Assembly (NCBI RefSeq): GCF_001649575.2
Contig: NC_051452.1
Span: 2,973,127-3,037,126, forward strand
Direction: 5' to 3'
Length of the DNA: 64,000 bases
Source: Kryptolebias marmoratus
Taxonomy: Eukaryota; Chordata; Actinopteri; Cyprinodontiformes; Rivulidae
Of the stretch, positions 49,101 through 60,793 are shown piece by piece; within the stretch, counting starts at the first letter, position 1; every line of letters starts with the position of its first letter. The translations under genes and the position numbers were made by a program. The notes beneath the pieces are model-generated. The model worked only from the letters and a program-made list of their open reading frames with translations. It was not told where the DNA came from and did no database searches.

Positions 49101-52100
49101 AAGAAACGTGACTCAGTAGAAAGTACTGGTCAGATATTTGGTCATTTTTCGTTTCAGAGGGTTGAGCCAGACATGAACGTGAAGCGAGAGTGTGAAGAGA
49201 AGATCGTTCACGTCGACATCAACATCCCTGATGTCCTGAAGAAGAAACTGGAGGACGACTGCTTTTACATCAACAAGAGGAAGAAGGTGCTCAGCAGCGA
49301 ATTGGGCTCCTCCAGATCAATGACTTTCAATCAGTTTTCATTTTTGTTTTGTATTCTCTCAAATATGGATCCTGTTTTAAAGGACACTGTTGGTCCAGTT
49401 TAAGTTTTCAGGGGACATGTATGAAGAACTCCTGCTTATTTTTTTTTAAATGTTTGTTGTTGCTGTTATGGCAAACATTCAATAACTAATGAGTAATATT
49501 TGTTTCCGGCCTCCTCCAGCTCGTCGTGGTCCCCTGTCAGACCAACGTGGTGCACATCCTCGAGTCCTACGTCAAACACTTCGCCATAAACAAAGCCTTC
49601 ATGGCCAACGACCGCTACAGGCGGCAGCAGAGCGCTGCGCAGAGCACCAGTCCGCAGCCGATCCCTCCAGAGAAGAGGTGAGTCTTCGCAGCGGCGGCGA
49701 GCTCGTTTTGACATCAGGGCGGCGCGATATGTTGTAACTTTATCCCAAACATGTTCCGCATGTGAACACTAAATCTGATCAGTCCGACAGATTCTCACCT
49801 GGTTCAGAATGATTTAAACACAATCATTTGAAGAGAGCTGATCTGTGTAGGGAGTGTGTTTTATAGAGCAATGATGCTGAGCAGAAGAAATGGGTCTAAT
49901 TGTTACTGAAGCTTAATTTAAAAAAAAAAAACTGTTTAGTTTTCTTCTCCGTTTTCATGCCGCAGTGCTGCGTGTCCTGCTGTTTCTAAAGTTTGTTTTG
50001 CTTTGAAGCGAGGAGCTCTGTAAGGAAATGGTGGACGGCCTGAGGATCACATTTGACTTCACCTTACCCATGATCCTCCTCTATCCCTGCGAGCAAGCTC
50101 AGTTCAAAAAGGTCAGCTCGTCCAGACTCTTCCTCGCCACGACCGACGGCTCGCCTTCCTCCAGCAAGTAAGCGCGTCGCGTTAAACGCGCGGGCTTCGT
50201 TGCTCTCGCCGCAGTTATTAATCCCGCCCCCCGTCCTTTTTGTCTTTAAAGCGCCCAACGGGAACGCAGCCCGAGCCCGCCGGGCCACAACCCCCCCACC
50301 CCTCAGTCCACGGACAGCCAGCCGGCCCTGAGCGACACCTCCGCCACCACGCCCAGCGCCGCTCCGGCCCCGACTCCGAAGCGCCGGCGCCACCCGGACA
50401 TGGACTGCATCTCGTTCCAGTCGCAGTCCCTCCGCCGCTCCACCAGGAACACATCGGGAGGCGAGCGGCCCGCCGAAGGCAGCAGCGGTGGCCATCAGAG
50501 TTGGGTTTTCGTGGCGTTCTTTTAGCTGCTCTGCCATCCGCTTCACGGTGAGACTTTTAACCGTCCAAATAAAATGCATTGACAGGTGGAGGGAGCGCCA
50601 CGGCGTCGCCGCAGCTCAAACGCCGTCTGGTCGACACTTCGACGCAGCCCAAGTTCTTCCTCAACCTCGACAGAAGTACGTTTCCACTTAATTTAACACT
50701 TAATACAAGATGTTCAAGTTATGTTCTTTGTTTTTAGGCAGTAGGTGAATCATATAAATCTGTGTGTCAGCTTGTAGTAGCTGTTTTAGGTCAGCAGATG
50801 GTGCTGTTGGACTTTCTTCTCTTTACACAGTTTCCCTCAGAGAAGTTGCCTCTAAGTTATTTTTTTTAAGCAAATGTGTCGTTTAATATCCAGCTCGCCT
50901 CCTTCCCTTTGCTCGCAGAAACCCCGGTGCACAGCGGCTCGTCTTCGCCGCTCCCGCTAACGCCGAGCAAGGAGAGGAGCGGGCCTTTCTACGGCCTGGA
51001 GAGCCGGCGGAACAACGAGCTCAATGAGGTGACGATGCTGTTAGCTGGGATATTAGCGTCTAGCACAGGGGTCTCCAGTCCTGGTCCTCAGGGCCTCCAT
51101 CCTGCAGGTTTTCCTTGTTTCTCTGCTCCAACACCTGATTCAGAGGTTAAATCACCTCTTCATGTCCTGCAGAAGCCTGTTAATCACCCATTGATTCAGA
51201 TCAGGTGTGTTGGAGCAGAGGAGCAAGTAGAACCTGCAGGATGGAGGCCCTGAGGACCAGGAATGCTCATCCCTGGTCTAGCACGAAGTCTGTGTGGTTA
51301 TCGCCCGCTCTCAAAAGGCAGAACGGCAGTTAGGTTTTTTTAGTTTGTTAACTGTGACATCCAACATGGCCGACCGGTCGCTGTTTTGGTATTTTAAGAA
51401 GGCGCCGGTACGATTTTACAAGTACAGTTTAGGTATTTTTGTTTTCCAGACATTCGGCTGTTCAGATGAGTTTTGTTCTGACTTGTTGGTCGTATTCACA
51501 CCTGTACATCAGAGCGAAACAAGAATTATTTCAGTAATTTAATTTAAAAGACGCAGCTCGCTCTGTCACCGCCGCCATATTTCTGCTGTTTAATTCAAAA
51601 CCCTTTCTTTGTCAATAAAGATGATTTAAAAAAAAAATCAAAACTGGATGCAGGCTTAGCCGAAGGCATGAGGGTGGGAGCGCGAGGATTGGGACCGGGC
51701 CTTAATTGTGGTCAACCCCATTCAACCGCCACAACTCCCATGTTTGTTGTTGTTTGGACCAGGTCCTGAGCTGGAAGCTAACGCCTGACAACTACCCTCA
51801 GAAAGACCAGCCTCCTCCGCCTTCGTACCTGTATGGCTCCCAGCACCTGCTGCGGCTCTTCGGTTGGTTCGGTTTTTGTCCTTCCAGTGCCCCCCCCCCC
51901 CCGAGGTCTCGTTTCCTCCCCCCGTCAGACATAACGCACTTAACAAACTCCCTCCCTTCTGCTTTTCAGTGAAGCTTCCTGAGATCCTGGGGAAAATGCA
52001 GCTCCCCGAGAGGAACCTCCGAGCCCTGATCAAACACCTGGAACTCTTTCTCAGGTAATAACGGGAGCGGGTCCGTCCCGGTGAGGGAGAGGGAGATCAG

Positions 52101-54179
52101 GAGGACATTCAATACAACAACCAGGACCGAGGAAGTCTCCGTTTCACGAGGACAGAAGATTCTTCGGCACGGCGCGTCGAAACGAGACAGAAGAGACGAG
52201 CGAGTAAACGCCGAGGCGACGGCCGGGGGAGATGGAGGGAGGGAGAATGAGGGGGCGTTACACAAGCGCCCGAGTCTAATCTTTAAATCCTCCCTGGCGA
52301 TCTTCAGGGATTTAGGTTCTTTGGTTCTCTAATCAAACACGAGCGGTGCCTCGTCCCGCCAGCGGGGGGCGGTGTAGAGCAGCAGCTGAACATAATAAAA
52401 ATAAAAAATCACTGTAGGATGAGCTGGGAAAGGTTTAGAAATGCAGGAACTGAAAATACTATTAATATTTCTCTTGGTTGCAACAGATGCAGGTCTGCGA
52501 ACAAAAAACAAAAAAACTGAAGCGTCAGCATTTTACTTCAGCATCATCAATGACGAGGTCAGAGGGGCGGAAAGCCCTTTTTAAATCACTTCAGTGGCAC
52601 CAAACTGCTGATGTTTTTGTTTGTTTGTTTGTCGTTCAGCTCAACTTTAATCTGTTTTGCTCAAACAGGATTGATGTGTTCAGTATGGTTTTTGTTTTAG
52701 GGCTCTAATTAATATTCTCGTTGTGTTGGAGGCTCAGCAGGACGGCAATGCGGCCACAAACTTTAAAACACCGGAGTCTTCTGGGAAAGACTTTGTGTTT
52801 TTAACCCCCCCCCCCCGTCTGTAATCAGCCTGCGGGCAGATTGTGCCTAGCGGGCAGAAACTGATTGATGTCGCAGAGACTTGACGTGCAGCGCATTCAG
52901 GGATTTGGCCGCCGTTGATCTCTCTCTCTCTCTCGCTTCCCTCCCACACACACACACACGCCTCCCTGCGAGAATGACTGTGATTAAGTGTGTCGATCTA
53001 CATGTTACGCAGATTTATACCGCTGCTTTTTCCTAACGCAAATGCTTCAAACGCCACCGCAGCGTTCCGGTGCTCGCTGACGGAGTCGCTCGCCCTCCTT
53101 CGCCTTCGGCGCCCGCGAGCTCTCCTCTGGTGGCGACAGTTTGTTTGTGTTGAGATCAGGAAGGCTGGTGGAGCTAAGATGAGATGGCAAGATTTAGAGG
53201 ATTTGGCCGAGTTCCGGATACTAAGAAGATTCTGGATTAGTTTGCCTCGCTACTGATTAGATAGGAGGAGGAGGAGAGGGGGTCACTTTTCCTCCGCCTG
53301 TCTGGTGGTCAGTAACTCTCGTGTCCTGTCCGATACAGAGAGGGATAAATCGAAAGGGGGTAGAGGCTTTGTCTTTAAGGCTTCGTCCCCCTCAGAAAAC
53401 CGCCTCGTTCGCCGTTTGTTTCTTCATCTGTCAGGGCCGACGAGGTTAAAGGAACGTCTTATTAGACATCCTGGGCTCCCAATACAGCGTACTGGAAGGT
53501 GGAAACGTACCTTAATTAGTCCTAAATATTCAAAACGTCTAAACTTCTGTTGGCTCTGTCAGTCTGCAGGGTGGGATTCTGCCCAGGAAACGAAATAAAA
53601 CCCTCCAAACTTGTGCTTTTTTAAAATTAGACAGCGTTTTAATTTCATTGTTTTTTAAATCTTGTTGATAGAAACTGGTTTAACTGTTTAATTAGCCATA
53701 TATCTGAAGGGGGGGTGGGGGGTTGTAGTGGCCTGTCAGTCAAAAACAATAGGATTTCTCTTGAAAACATGGCGCCGTTTCTTCAAAATGTTTCCATTAA
53801 CGCGGAAATGCAGAAAACAACCAAAACGATGCGGCTCCTGTGCGAGGCGTCTGTGTGGCGTGGAGCGTGCACGTGAAGTTTACACAAACACTAAACACAA
53901 GAAGAAGACAGATTCTCTCTCCGTTCAGATGCAGGGAGGGGGGACATGATGGACGATTTCAGGCCCAGTGTGTTTGGACTGACACCAATAACGTTGTTTC
54001 TGTTTGTAAGTTGTCCGTTTCTTAAACCCTTTTTTTTTCTTCCTTCTTCTCTCCTGACCCCCCTTCTTTCCCCTCTCAGGTTTCTGGCCGAGTTTCACGA
54101 AGACTTTTTCCCCGAGTCGGCGTACGTGTCGGCGTCCGAAGCCCACTACAGCATGAAACAGCCGCGGCCGGTTTACTGA
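46154..54179 (+). CDS. msl3: MSL complex subunit 3, complete gene, 14 coding exons
   Basis: Joining the exons gives 545 residues with all phases consistent; human MSL3 has 521. Exons: 46154-46252, 48388-48470, 48544-48639, 48726-48820, 48912-49009, 49158-49286, 49520-49677, 50009-50167, 50252-50487, 50586-50675, 50919-51028, 51763-51862, 51970-52054, 54080-54179, all with GT-AG introns. MSL3 is the reader subunit of the nuclear MSL complex (MSL1, MSL2, MSL3, MOF), which acetylates histone H4 lysine 16. The order is chromodomain (about residues 11-72), basic then acidic/serine linker (93-160), and MRG domain (about 165-545) split by a low-complexity insert. The exon 4/5 junction is the only doubtful one, because tandem donors and two acceptors keep frame. 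The start follows from similarity to the mammalian N-terminus. It ends in 'RPVY' where human has 'RAIY'. Confidence 0.95.
47216..47300 (-). repeat. Retroposon tail remnant in msl3 intron 1
   Basis: On the plus strand it reads 'aactttatttatatagcac' then 'gaaacaaagtgctgaaca', the reverse of the 'aaagcgctttgt ... tatataaata' tail common in fish retroposons. It is short and non-coding. Confidence 0.5.
47485..47990 (-). mobile_element. Non-autonomous DNA-transposon-like element, copy 2 (inverted)
   Basis: This is the reverse-orientation partner of the element at 40.57-41.03 kb. Matching blocks on the plus strand are 'ttacccagaaggccttgt', 'cgatt aaagcggaccaaac' (47951 onward) and 'gctgctgcgaacgcacc' at the outer end. 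It lies in msl3 intron 1 and encodes no protein. Confidence 0.65.
48159..48311 (+). mobile_element. hAT-type MITE in msl3 intron 1
   Basis: The ends are inverted: 'cagtggtgtccagtcctgg' on the left and 'ggattggacaccacgg' on the right. The interior has 'taggtgtgtcacagcaga' and 'taaaacatgcaggatatc', as in the element at 51066-51275. The flanking octamers no longer match well, so this is an older insertion. It sits only 76 bp upstream of exon 2. Confidence 0.7.
49520..54179 (+). other. msl3: msl3 exons 7-14: main part of the MRG domain
   Basis: Conserved blocks in order are '[20 protein letters not shown]' (exon 7), '[20 protein letters not shown]' and '[13 protein letters not shown]' (exon 8), '[12 protein letters not shown]' and '[17 protein letters not shown]' (exon 12), '[20 protein letters not shown]' (exon 13) and '[16 protein letters not shown]' (exon 14). 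The MRG fold binds partner proteins, including MSL1 in this complex. Exons 9-11 encode a Pro/Ser-rich insert with basic clusters ('TPKRRRHP', '[10 protein letters not shown]', 'QLKRRL'), as in mammals, probably disordered and possibly carrying a nuclear localisation signal. Confidence 0.93.
51066..51275 (+). mobile_element. Complete hAT-type MITE with perfect 8-bp target duplication
   Basis: A 210-bp element in msl3 intron 11. The left end reads 'caggggtctccagtcctgg'. The right end, read in reverse, gives 'cagggatgagcattcctgg'. Inside these the arms continue with near-perfect complementarity over 'tcctcagggcctccatcctg'. Identical octamers gtctagca flank it at 51058-51065 and 51276-51283, diagnostic of hAT insertion. 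No coding capacity. The intact duplication and arms suggest it is younger than its relatives at 16.57 and 48.16 kb. Confidence 0.88.
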
Positions 54180-55040
54180 AGGAGACGCACGCTCTCTTTC
54201 CCATCTCATGTCGTCACTCGAGGCTGTCGGCAGATTAAAAGCCACCTTTTCCCTTCGAGTTCAGGCTCAGTTTTCTTGCTTCTCTTCTTCTACAGTCGGC
54301 ATCAATCCTGCATGTGAGGCTGAACTGCTTCTCGCTTCCGAGTCCCATTCCCAACACATGCAGAGTGCTTTTTTTCCCTTCTTCTTCTTCTTCTTCTTCT
54401 TCTCCCCAGTAAATTCAGGAGGAGTATGGCTTCTACTAACCCGTATTCTAGCTGCATTTTTCCCTTTTTCTCTGCGTTTTAAGACCAGGCCGCTCTGACT
54501 TGTTTTCCTTCAGGGCTGCAGGTTTTGAAATCTTCTCTCTTTGTGAAACAAAGGACACAGTAGAAGTCCCTGTGCTGCTTTTTTTTCCTGCCTAATGAAG
54601 TAGTTTTAGCTCCTCTGGAGGACATGTGTGCCTGTTTGCCCTCTCAGTGACTTTCTGACCCCCCCGTCGTGCATGTTTTCTTCCTGAATGTGCGACCCTC
54701 TCGTTCCTTTCTCCTGATGAGTTCAACCTGCCTGAACTCGTTTGATTCCGAGGCAAACATTTTGTGCAGTTTGTGCATCAAAACGTCCGGTTTGCATTAT
54801 TTTATATGGGACAATAAATTCCAAGGAATACGTGTTCGGACTTTTCAGCTTTGGATGGAACAACCTGATATGATTCTTCTGTGAAAATGTAAAATATACA
54901 CATCCGTCAGTCTATAATTTATTTGTTTTTGGGTTTTTTTTTGCTAACAGCACCTCATGCTCTGTTCCACGCTCCTCTGCGTCGGCGTTGTTCCCGTTCT
55001 GTCCCTGTTTGTGGTTTCAAAATAAAAAAAAAAAAAGTTG
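54180..55040 (+). other. msl3: msl3 3' untranslated region and polyadenylation signals
   Basis: After the TGA at 54177-54179, AATAAA signals occur at 54813-54818 and 55021-55026. The UTR contains a (CTT)n run (about 54378-54403) and T-rich stretches. Which signal is used cannot be told from sequence. The second is followed directly by an A-run and then unique DNA. Confidence 0.55.
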
Positions 55041-56167
55041 CTTTTTCTAAACATGGTCAGTTTCTTGACGCAAGCATAAACCCTAAAACGTCTTGAAGTT
55101 GAATTTGTTCTTGTTTGCCGTGTGTGAGGACGCAAATGGATCCAAACGAAGAGAACCGGCTCCACCGTTCTTTCAGGAAAAGATGGGTTGGTTTCACATT
55201 AACTGGTATAATTTAGGTAAAACTGATGATAAACGCCACCAGAAGTGTAATAAAGTCTTCAATCAAAGTTCAAAACTTTGATCTAATCAACAAAACGGCT
55301 GAATATAAACGAGTTTCTGCAAACACTTTATTCTAAATAAGCATCTCTGTGTTGGGCTGAATTAAAATGAAACATGTCTATTTACATTCCTGTCTTTTAT
55401 AAATGTTAAACTGCCACTGTGGCGCGTTGCTGCGTCCAGGTGGGTGGACGTGGACGAGAAAATAATGTCCGCAGCCTCGAATACGGTTTTACAAGCTTTG
55501 TGCACAAAAATAAGCTGGCTGTGCAAAAACGCTATCGCTGTTTTTTTGTTGCAGACACTCTGAAATGCAGAATTTGTTTTCTCTGAGAGTCTCAGCCGGT
55601 GAGACGCTTCCTAAATTTCCGTGAGTCGGGCGAGATAAAGTGCGGGAAAGGAAATGGTGACACGTGAAAACCAAATTTAAGAATCGGAGACCAAAACCGA
55701 ATGGACTTTCCCCGGGTCCTTGGGACTAAAACGAGAGCGAATTGGAGACGCTTCGCGACAACACGGTGACAAAATAAATACTGAGACGTTCAATGTATGC
55801 ACGACATCCACGGCAAATTTCAGCACGGTTTTTTGTGTCTGAAGTACCAATTCTGTGTTGTTCCAGTGAGATAAAGATTGTAAAATGATCCTTAAACAAT
55901 GTCAGTTTGGGGAAAATTGGGTTTCGTTGGGACTGAATTGGCTAAAGGCTAATCTGCGAAGGGCCAGGACCAAACTGGATCCGATCTGAAACTTGGTGAT
56001 TCACGCAGACGCCGTTTTATAAACCTGCCTGGAAATGACCCCAAAGTTCTATGTAAATAATCATGTAACGCCAAATTAAAAGACCCTTCTCGGACTACCT
56101 TCGAACTCCATTTAACTGAATTCTGGAAACAACCTTTCCACAAAACCTCCACTTCAAAAGCTCTAAA

Positions 56168-56433
56168 GTGGCGGTTCCCAGACTTTTCAGCTTCCAACTC
56201 ATAAAATATTAGTGACAGAGGTGTGTGACCCCATCTGTTGGCTCTTTAAACATCCAGAAGTGTTAATGACTCTATTAAATAAGGATATGATGACAACACA
56301 AACAGGCTTAACATTCATTATGCTATTTTTTAATCAATTTATGGACTTGTATTCAAGTCTTTGGAACAAATATGGTGAGATTATCTAAGGACTCCTACTT
56401 GGTGCTGAGAGACTCCAATTTTGGGAATCATTG
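56168..56433 (+). mobile_element. hAT-type element, second copy of the 8.9 kb family
   Basis: The left end 'gtggcggttcccagac' and right end 'gggaatcattg' are diverged inverted terminal repeats. The body shares 'gaccccatctgttggctc', 'tctttaaacatccag' and 'gagattatctaaggac' with the element starting at 8909. Flanks are ctctaaag (56161-56168, overlapping the first base) and ctgtaaac (56434-56441), a 6-of-8 match. Non-coding. Confidence 0.65.
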
Positions 56434-56441
56434 CTGTAAAC

Positions 56442-56984
56442 TAGAGGTGTCAAACCAAGGGGGCCAAAATGAAAAATTTGGTCCCAGCCAAGGGCCAATC
56501 ACGATCCGTATTTATTAAAAATTACATAAATTAATTGGTTTTAGATGTATTATGTCAACTCATTCATATAGAAATATCAATGACCTTTTCCCAGTTACAG
56601 ATTATACAGAATTTAAAGCAAACAGACTTTAATGAACACAGACAAATAGATCAAACTTCAAAAAGCTCATCATTAGCTGTCATTTCTTACGCCTCACTCA
56701 GCTTTTAAATGAAGTTTTTAACATTAAAACAGACAAAAACCTGATCATACAGAAAATAAAACTATATATTGTTGGCTTCTAAGTCACTGTCAGAGAAAAC
56801 TTCACTAATTAGGCTCAGTTTTTTTTAAGGGGTTAGGGCCTTTTGGCCCTGGGCTAGGGTTAAGGTCCCCTCAGGGATTAAGCAAAATAAGAACCAGAGC
56901 CTCGATCTGTCCCAGATTAGAGGGCCGGTTGAAATGTTACAGAGGGCCGGATGTGGCCCGCAGTCCTTGAGTTTGACACGTGTG
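56442..56984 (+). mobile_element. Second hAT-type element, directly abutting the first
   Basis: The left end is 'tagaggtgtcaaacc', followed closely by 'agggggcc'. The right end is 'ggccggatgtggcccgcag' then 'gagtttgacacgtgtg', whose reverse matches the left end. This 'gtgtcaaactc ... gggccgg' architecture is a familiar non-autonomous hAT type in fish. Flanking octamers are ctgtaaac (56434-56441) and ctctaagc (56985-56992), a 6-of-8 match. Non-coding. Confidence 0.7.
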
Positions 56985-57706
56985 CTCTAAGCTATCTTTT
57001 TGATTCTGGTAGCTACCTGAAGCAGCTCTTTTATTGGGACGCAGTTTAAGTCTGAAGTGTTCCACGTTTACGGTCTTCCCTTCCCTTCACCGCTAAGCAT
57101 CTTGTATTTTCCGCAGACTTAATTATTTCCCAGCTCTGCCTTTTACTGTCTGCGACCGCACCTGTGGGGGAAAACCGACCAGCTGCGCCCCCCCAATCAA
57201 GGGATCCTAATGGGTTTTCAGCGGTGAACCCTAATTTCATTCCGACTGGATCCGGCTCCCCCCGTAATGAACTGCACATCAGTGCAACCCGAGACAGCAC
57301 CTTCCTCTCGAGTAGCCGCAGAAGCCACGGGTCCGGGCCGCGCCGTGCGCCTCGAATCGATTTCCCCATCCCGTGGTGTCACTATCAGCTTACCGCGTAA
57401 TTCGGTTTCTGTCGGGCGAAAGTGGAGGGTAATGAGATGTGAGCTATCGCCTCCTGTAAGTGCTGCTGTCCGCACCTTTCACCTGAATGCATCACGTATG
57501 TGTGTTTCCACTTGTCTCGCTCCTCTAGTCTCTTTTGTTTTTTACGTCCACATCAGCATCCATTTCTTAAATCGCTCTTTTTGTGAGTTTTCTTACAATT
57601 GGACCACCCTCTGATGAGCTCATTTCTTTTCTTTTAAACCCTCCATTATCCTAAACTCACGCTTGTCTTCATTCCCTTCCTCTGTCTCGTCCTTCCTGTT
57701 TCCACC

Positions 57707-57948
57707 ATGGACCTCAGACATGGCTGGCGCGAGGAGTGGGTGGACACCAGCTCCTCCGTCTCCTCCGGCTCGTCCTGGACGTCGCTCGACCTGAGCACCG
57801 ACCTCACATCGGTCAGCTCTGACCCGACCCTGACCCCCGTGTCGGCTCCCAGTGGCCCCAGACCTCTCGACGAGCCGAGTCCAAAGAAGTTCTTGCCTGA
57901 GGCATGGACCTGGAAAGTTGAATGGCGAGAGACGTCTTTTCTTGACAA
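57707..57948 (+). CDS. Probable coding exon of an unidentified gene (possibly an upstream frmpd4 exon)
   Basis: A strong start context (ccaccATGG) opens an 80-codon frame that ends at a consensus donor, AA|GTAAGT at 57949, in phase 2; reading on gives a stop at once. The peptide begins 'MDLRHGWREEWVDTSSSVSS', has a long Ser/Thr/Asp/Pro-rich middle and ends 'AWTWKVEWRETSFLDK', rich in Trp. I do not recognise it. Instead of a first exon it could be internal, because a long pyrimidine tract and 'acctcag' (ending 57717) precede 'acatggctgg' and would make an acceptor. FRMPD4 lies next to MSL3 in other vertebrates on this side and strand, so an alternative 5' exon of it is plausible but only inferred. 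Confidence 0.45.
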
Positions 57949-60756
57949 GTAAGTAGACCCTCTACTGGAACGTTGATCCCTGACCAGGTAAAATAACCAA
58001 CAAATGAAATTAAGGAGTTTAAGTTGTATCAGTATATTTTATCCAGGAGGAAAGCTTTCAGCTTACATTTTGATAAAAACCAACGTCAGTGGGCGAAACA
58101 AGAAAAGGGGGGAGCAGAGATTGAAAGATCGCTCGCCCGCCACGTTCACACAAATCCTCCGAGGCTTCGGGTCTGGGCTCGCAGCGACGACCGTTATCTG
58201 TTTCATCCGATTTTAATCAGGAGTGATTCTGTGAAGTCAGACTCCCAGTAGGACTGAGAGAACGGGACAAAACAAGCCGATAGAAGCCATAAATCACAGC
58301 TTCCTGCTTGGACCCAGAGCCGGACAGGAAATGGTATAAATCAGTGTCTTATCTTTCTTTTTTTTTTAAAAATGATCATGACTCTTATAGTCAGATTAGT
58401 GTATTTACATTTGATCAGTCCAACATGAACATGGGTTTTTATTATGTGTTAAATACCATTCATGACTTGTTACTAAATAATTCTTTCTTTGTAGGATTTA
58501 AGTTCCCTTTCCCCAGTTTTTCCTCATTTCTTTTGGTTTTTTGGGGCACACATACTTGGGCTATTGTGCGTGAAATCTAAGATAGTGGATAACATTTGTA
58601 TAATTGTTTGGCTTAGGTAATCGGAGCTAAACTGAGACCTTTCCGTGTTTGTTTTTTTTTGGCACATTCTTTAATGTTTGCAGCAGGGATTTCAGCCCAG
58701 GTCTGCCGGTAGCCGAGGTAGTCACTGGTCTGTCGGGACTGACAGCGGAGGATGTGACGAAGTTCCTTTTTGTATCGAAGCAACAAAGCTCAGTGACACC
58801 TGGGGGAGTTAGCCGTGTGTTGCATCACTTCCAACAAACGGAACGAGGAGCGATGACCGTAATTTGGCCCAGAACGAGGCGGTGGACGTTATATTTCGTC
58901 GCCTCGCGTTTCGTGCGAGTCACCAATGAGATGCGGTCCCTGCGGGGTCGCGGGGGAACTGATGCCTATCCCCAGCGCTCACTGTGTGAGAATTAAACCA
59001 ATCAGATCCTTCTGTATCACTCACTTCTGCAGGGGAGAAACATTTGCAGTGAACTAATTCAGAAGACATCTCAGTTAGGACTCGATATACTTCTCATAAA
59101 ATGGTATATATGGTATTAGATACACGGAGGATAGTCATGGATCAGTAATGGTGATCGTTTTCAGGTCCTCAGGCAGAACATCGAACCTCCCATCAGCCCC
59201 GATCGAGAAATTTGACACAATCGACAAAAAGGAAATGTAACTAGATAGAAATAAAAAGCTCAAAGTGGACATTATCTGCTATTTACAGGGGTCAAATCAG
59301 TCGTTGCTTCCCTGTAGATGTTGCTATAGATAGTTTTGGCCCAGCTTCAGCACCAGGTGGCATCTCGAAGGGTTGCAAATGGAGGCGGCGTCCTGGAAAC
59401 TGGAATATCATCTTATAGACTACATTCAGTTACCGATTATACATGAAAAAACCACATCTCATACCCAAAATACAAACGTTTAAGTAAAAGTCTATTCCAT
59501 CCATATTTTGGAGGGTTTTTTTTTGTGTGCTGCACTTCCAGGCTGATCAAACAGGAAGTCATATGGTTTTTAAAAAAGAAACTTAAAATGGTTGAGCGTT
59601 ACATGTTCTCCCTTTTTGGTTATTCTGGAGAGAAGCGTGGATTTCCGTGCTCAGCGAAGCCGCTTCGAGTGGAAGGCGGGCGAAGGTTTTGTGTGTGTGT
59701 GTGTAGACGTACTGCGTGTGGCTCACATCGTGTCATCTTCACTGATGAAGCTCCGTTGGGGGGGGTGGGGGATGTCCTCCCAGCATTGTTCTGCGTGTTT
59801 CATGCGTGTTTTTTTTGTGTGTGAATGGAGTTTATCCCCGCTGGCCCAGATGCCCCCGGCTAAATCCATCACCGGCGGTGCTGCGCGGCGTTGCTAAGCT
59901 GGAACATTTGGCACCGAACTAGGAATGAGAAAAGAAGAGGAAGGAACACACTGAGACATGCACAGAAGCACATGGACACACACACAGAAAACTGAGTTTG
60001 GGATTTTTTCTTTCTTTCTTTCTTTTATAATTCAGGGTTAAGTGATTTTTTTTCCCTTTGTTAACAGAAGAGTTAAACTCAGTTTTTTCTTTTTCCTCTG
60101 ACGTTCTGAGCCTTTTTGGTTGAGGGCGTCACAAAAAAAATAAAAAAACCCAGATGGAGCCGTGTGATGATGATGATGATGACGAAAATGAACTGAGAAT
60201 CTTAACAGCTTTTCAGTAAGTTCTGCTTGTTTTGCTTCATCTGGGTTGTTCTTTGAGCTAAAGTCACTTTTTAAATTTTTTATAGCATTGGTCATGACGA
60301 GTTAAGCGCTCATTATTTTGAGCTTTTAGAAGGAGCCAATCACTGGCTTCCTGCTTGGATTATTTATAAAAACAATATTGGTATTTTAAGCCTCATTAGC
60401 TGTTATTTACTTCTTTTGTTGCTTTACAGTTTTGTTGTGGTTTAAAAATTAGGTGCATTCTTGCATTATGAATTATGTAACTAATCCAGAATAATTTAAT
60501 AATAATCATTTCGTCAACTTGGAATGTGCTAAAGGCTGTTAAACATACCAGTTTGCATTAACTTATAAGGTTGTGTGTTTTCACAGTTTTCTTTTTCTTG
60601 ATGGATATTTGATATAAATTATATTGCATATTGTTCATGCGAACCACCCCAATCATTAGTCCAAAAAAAACTTAATTTATTATTTTATCCAGCCGTTTTA
60701 AGAAGGTGATTTTCGATTGTTTTCATGTCTTGACTGCCACTCCATCGTCGTAGTGA

Positions 60757-60793
60757 ATGGATGGATGGATGGATGGATGGATGGATGGATGGA
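60757..60793 (+). repeat. (ATGG)n microsatellite
   Basis: About nine units of ATGG. In fish such arrays often form the 3' end of LINE insertions, but no LINE sequence precedes this one. Confidence 0.95.

Larger units (their letters stand above)
55041..57706 (+). other. Interval between msl3 and the next exon
   Basis: The left part (55.04-55.92 kb) shows nothing I can name. It is followed by a weak family B remnant (about 55.93-56.1 kb) and two abutting hAT-type elements (56.17-56.98 kb). The stretch 57.11-57.43 kb is GC-richer, non-repetitive and open on both strands, but I find no splice sites or motif that would make it an exon. A pyrimidine-rich tract (57.6-57.7 kb) leads into the exon at 57707. 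Confidence 0.5.

Noticed and set aside
52055..54079. Possible extra exons in msl3 intron 13 (e.g. ORFs at 52081-52332 and 53305-53598)
   Set aside because: Exons 13 and 14 join in phase and the protein is continuous with mammalian MSL3 across the junction, so no exon is missing. The ORFs have no recognisable product.
58649..58996. Plus-strand ORF of 115 codons after the 57.7 kb exon
   Set aside because: A possible acceptor (gcag) lies near 58683, but the downstream frame shows no domain and no convincing donor, and the phase from 57948 gave no sensible continuation.
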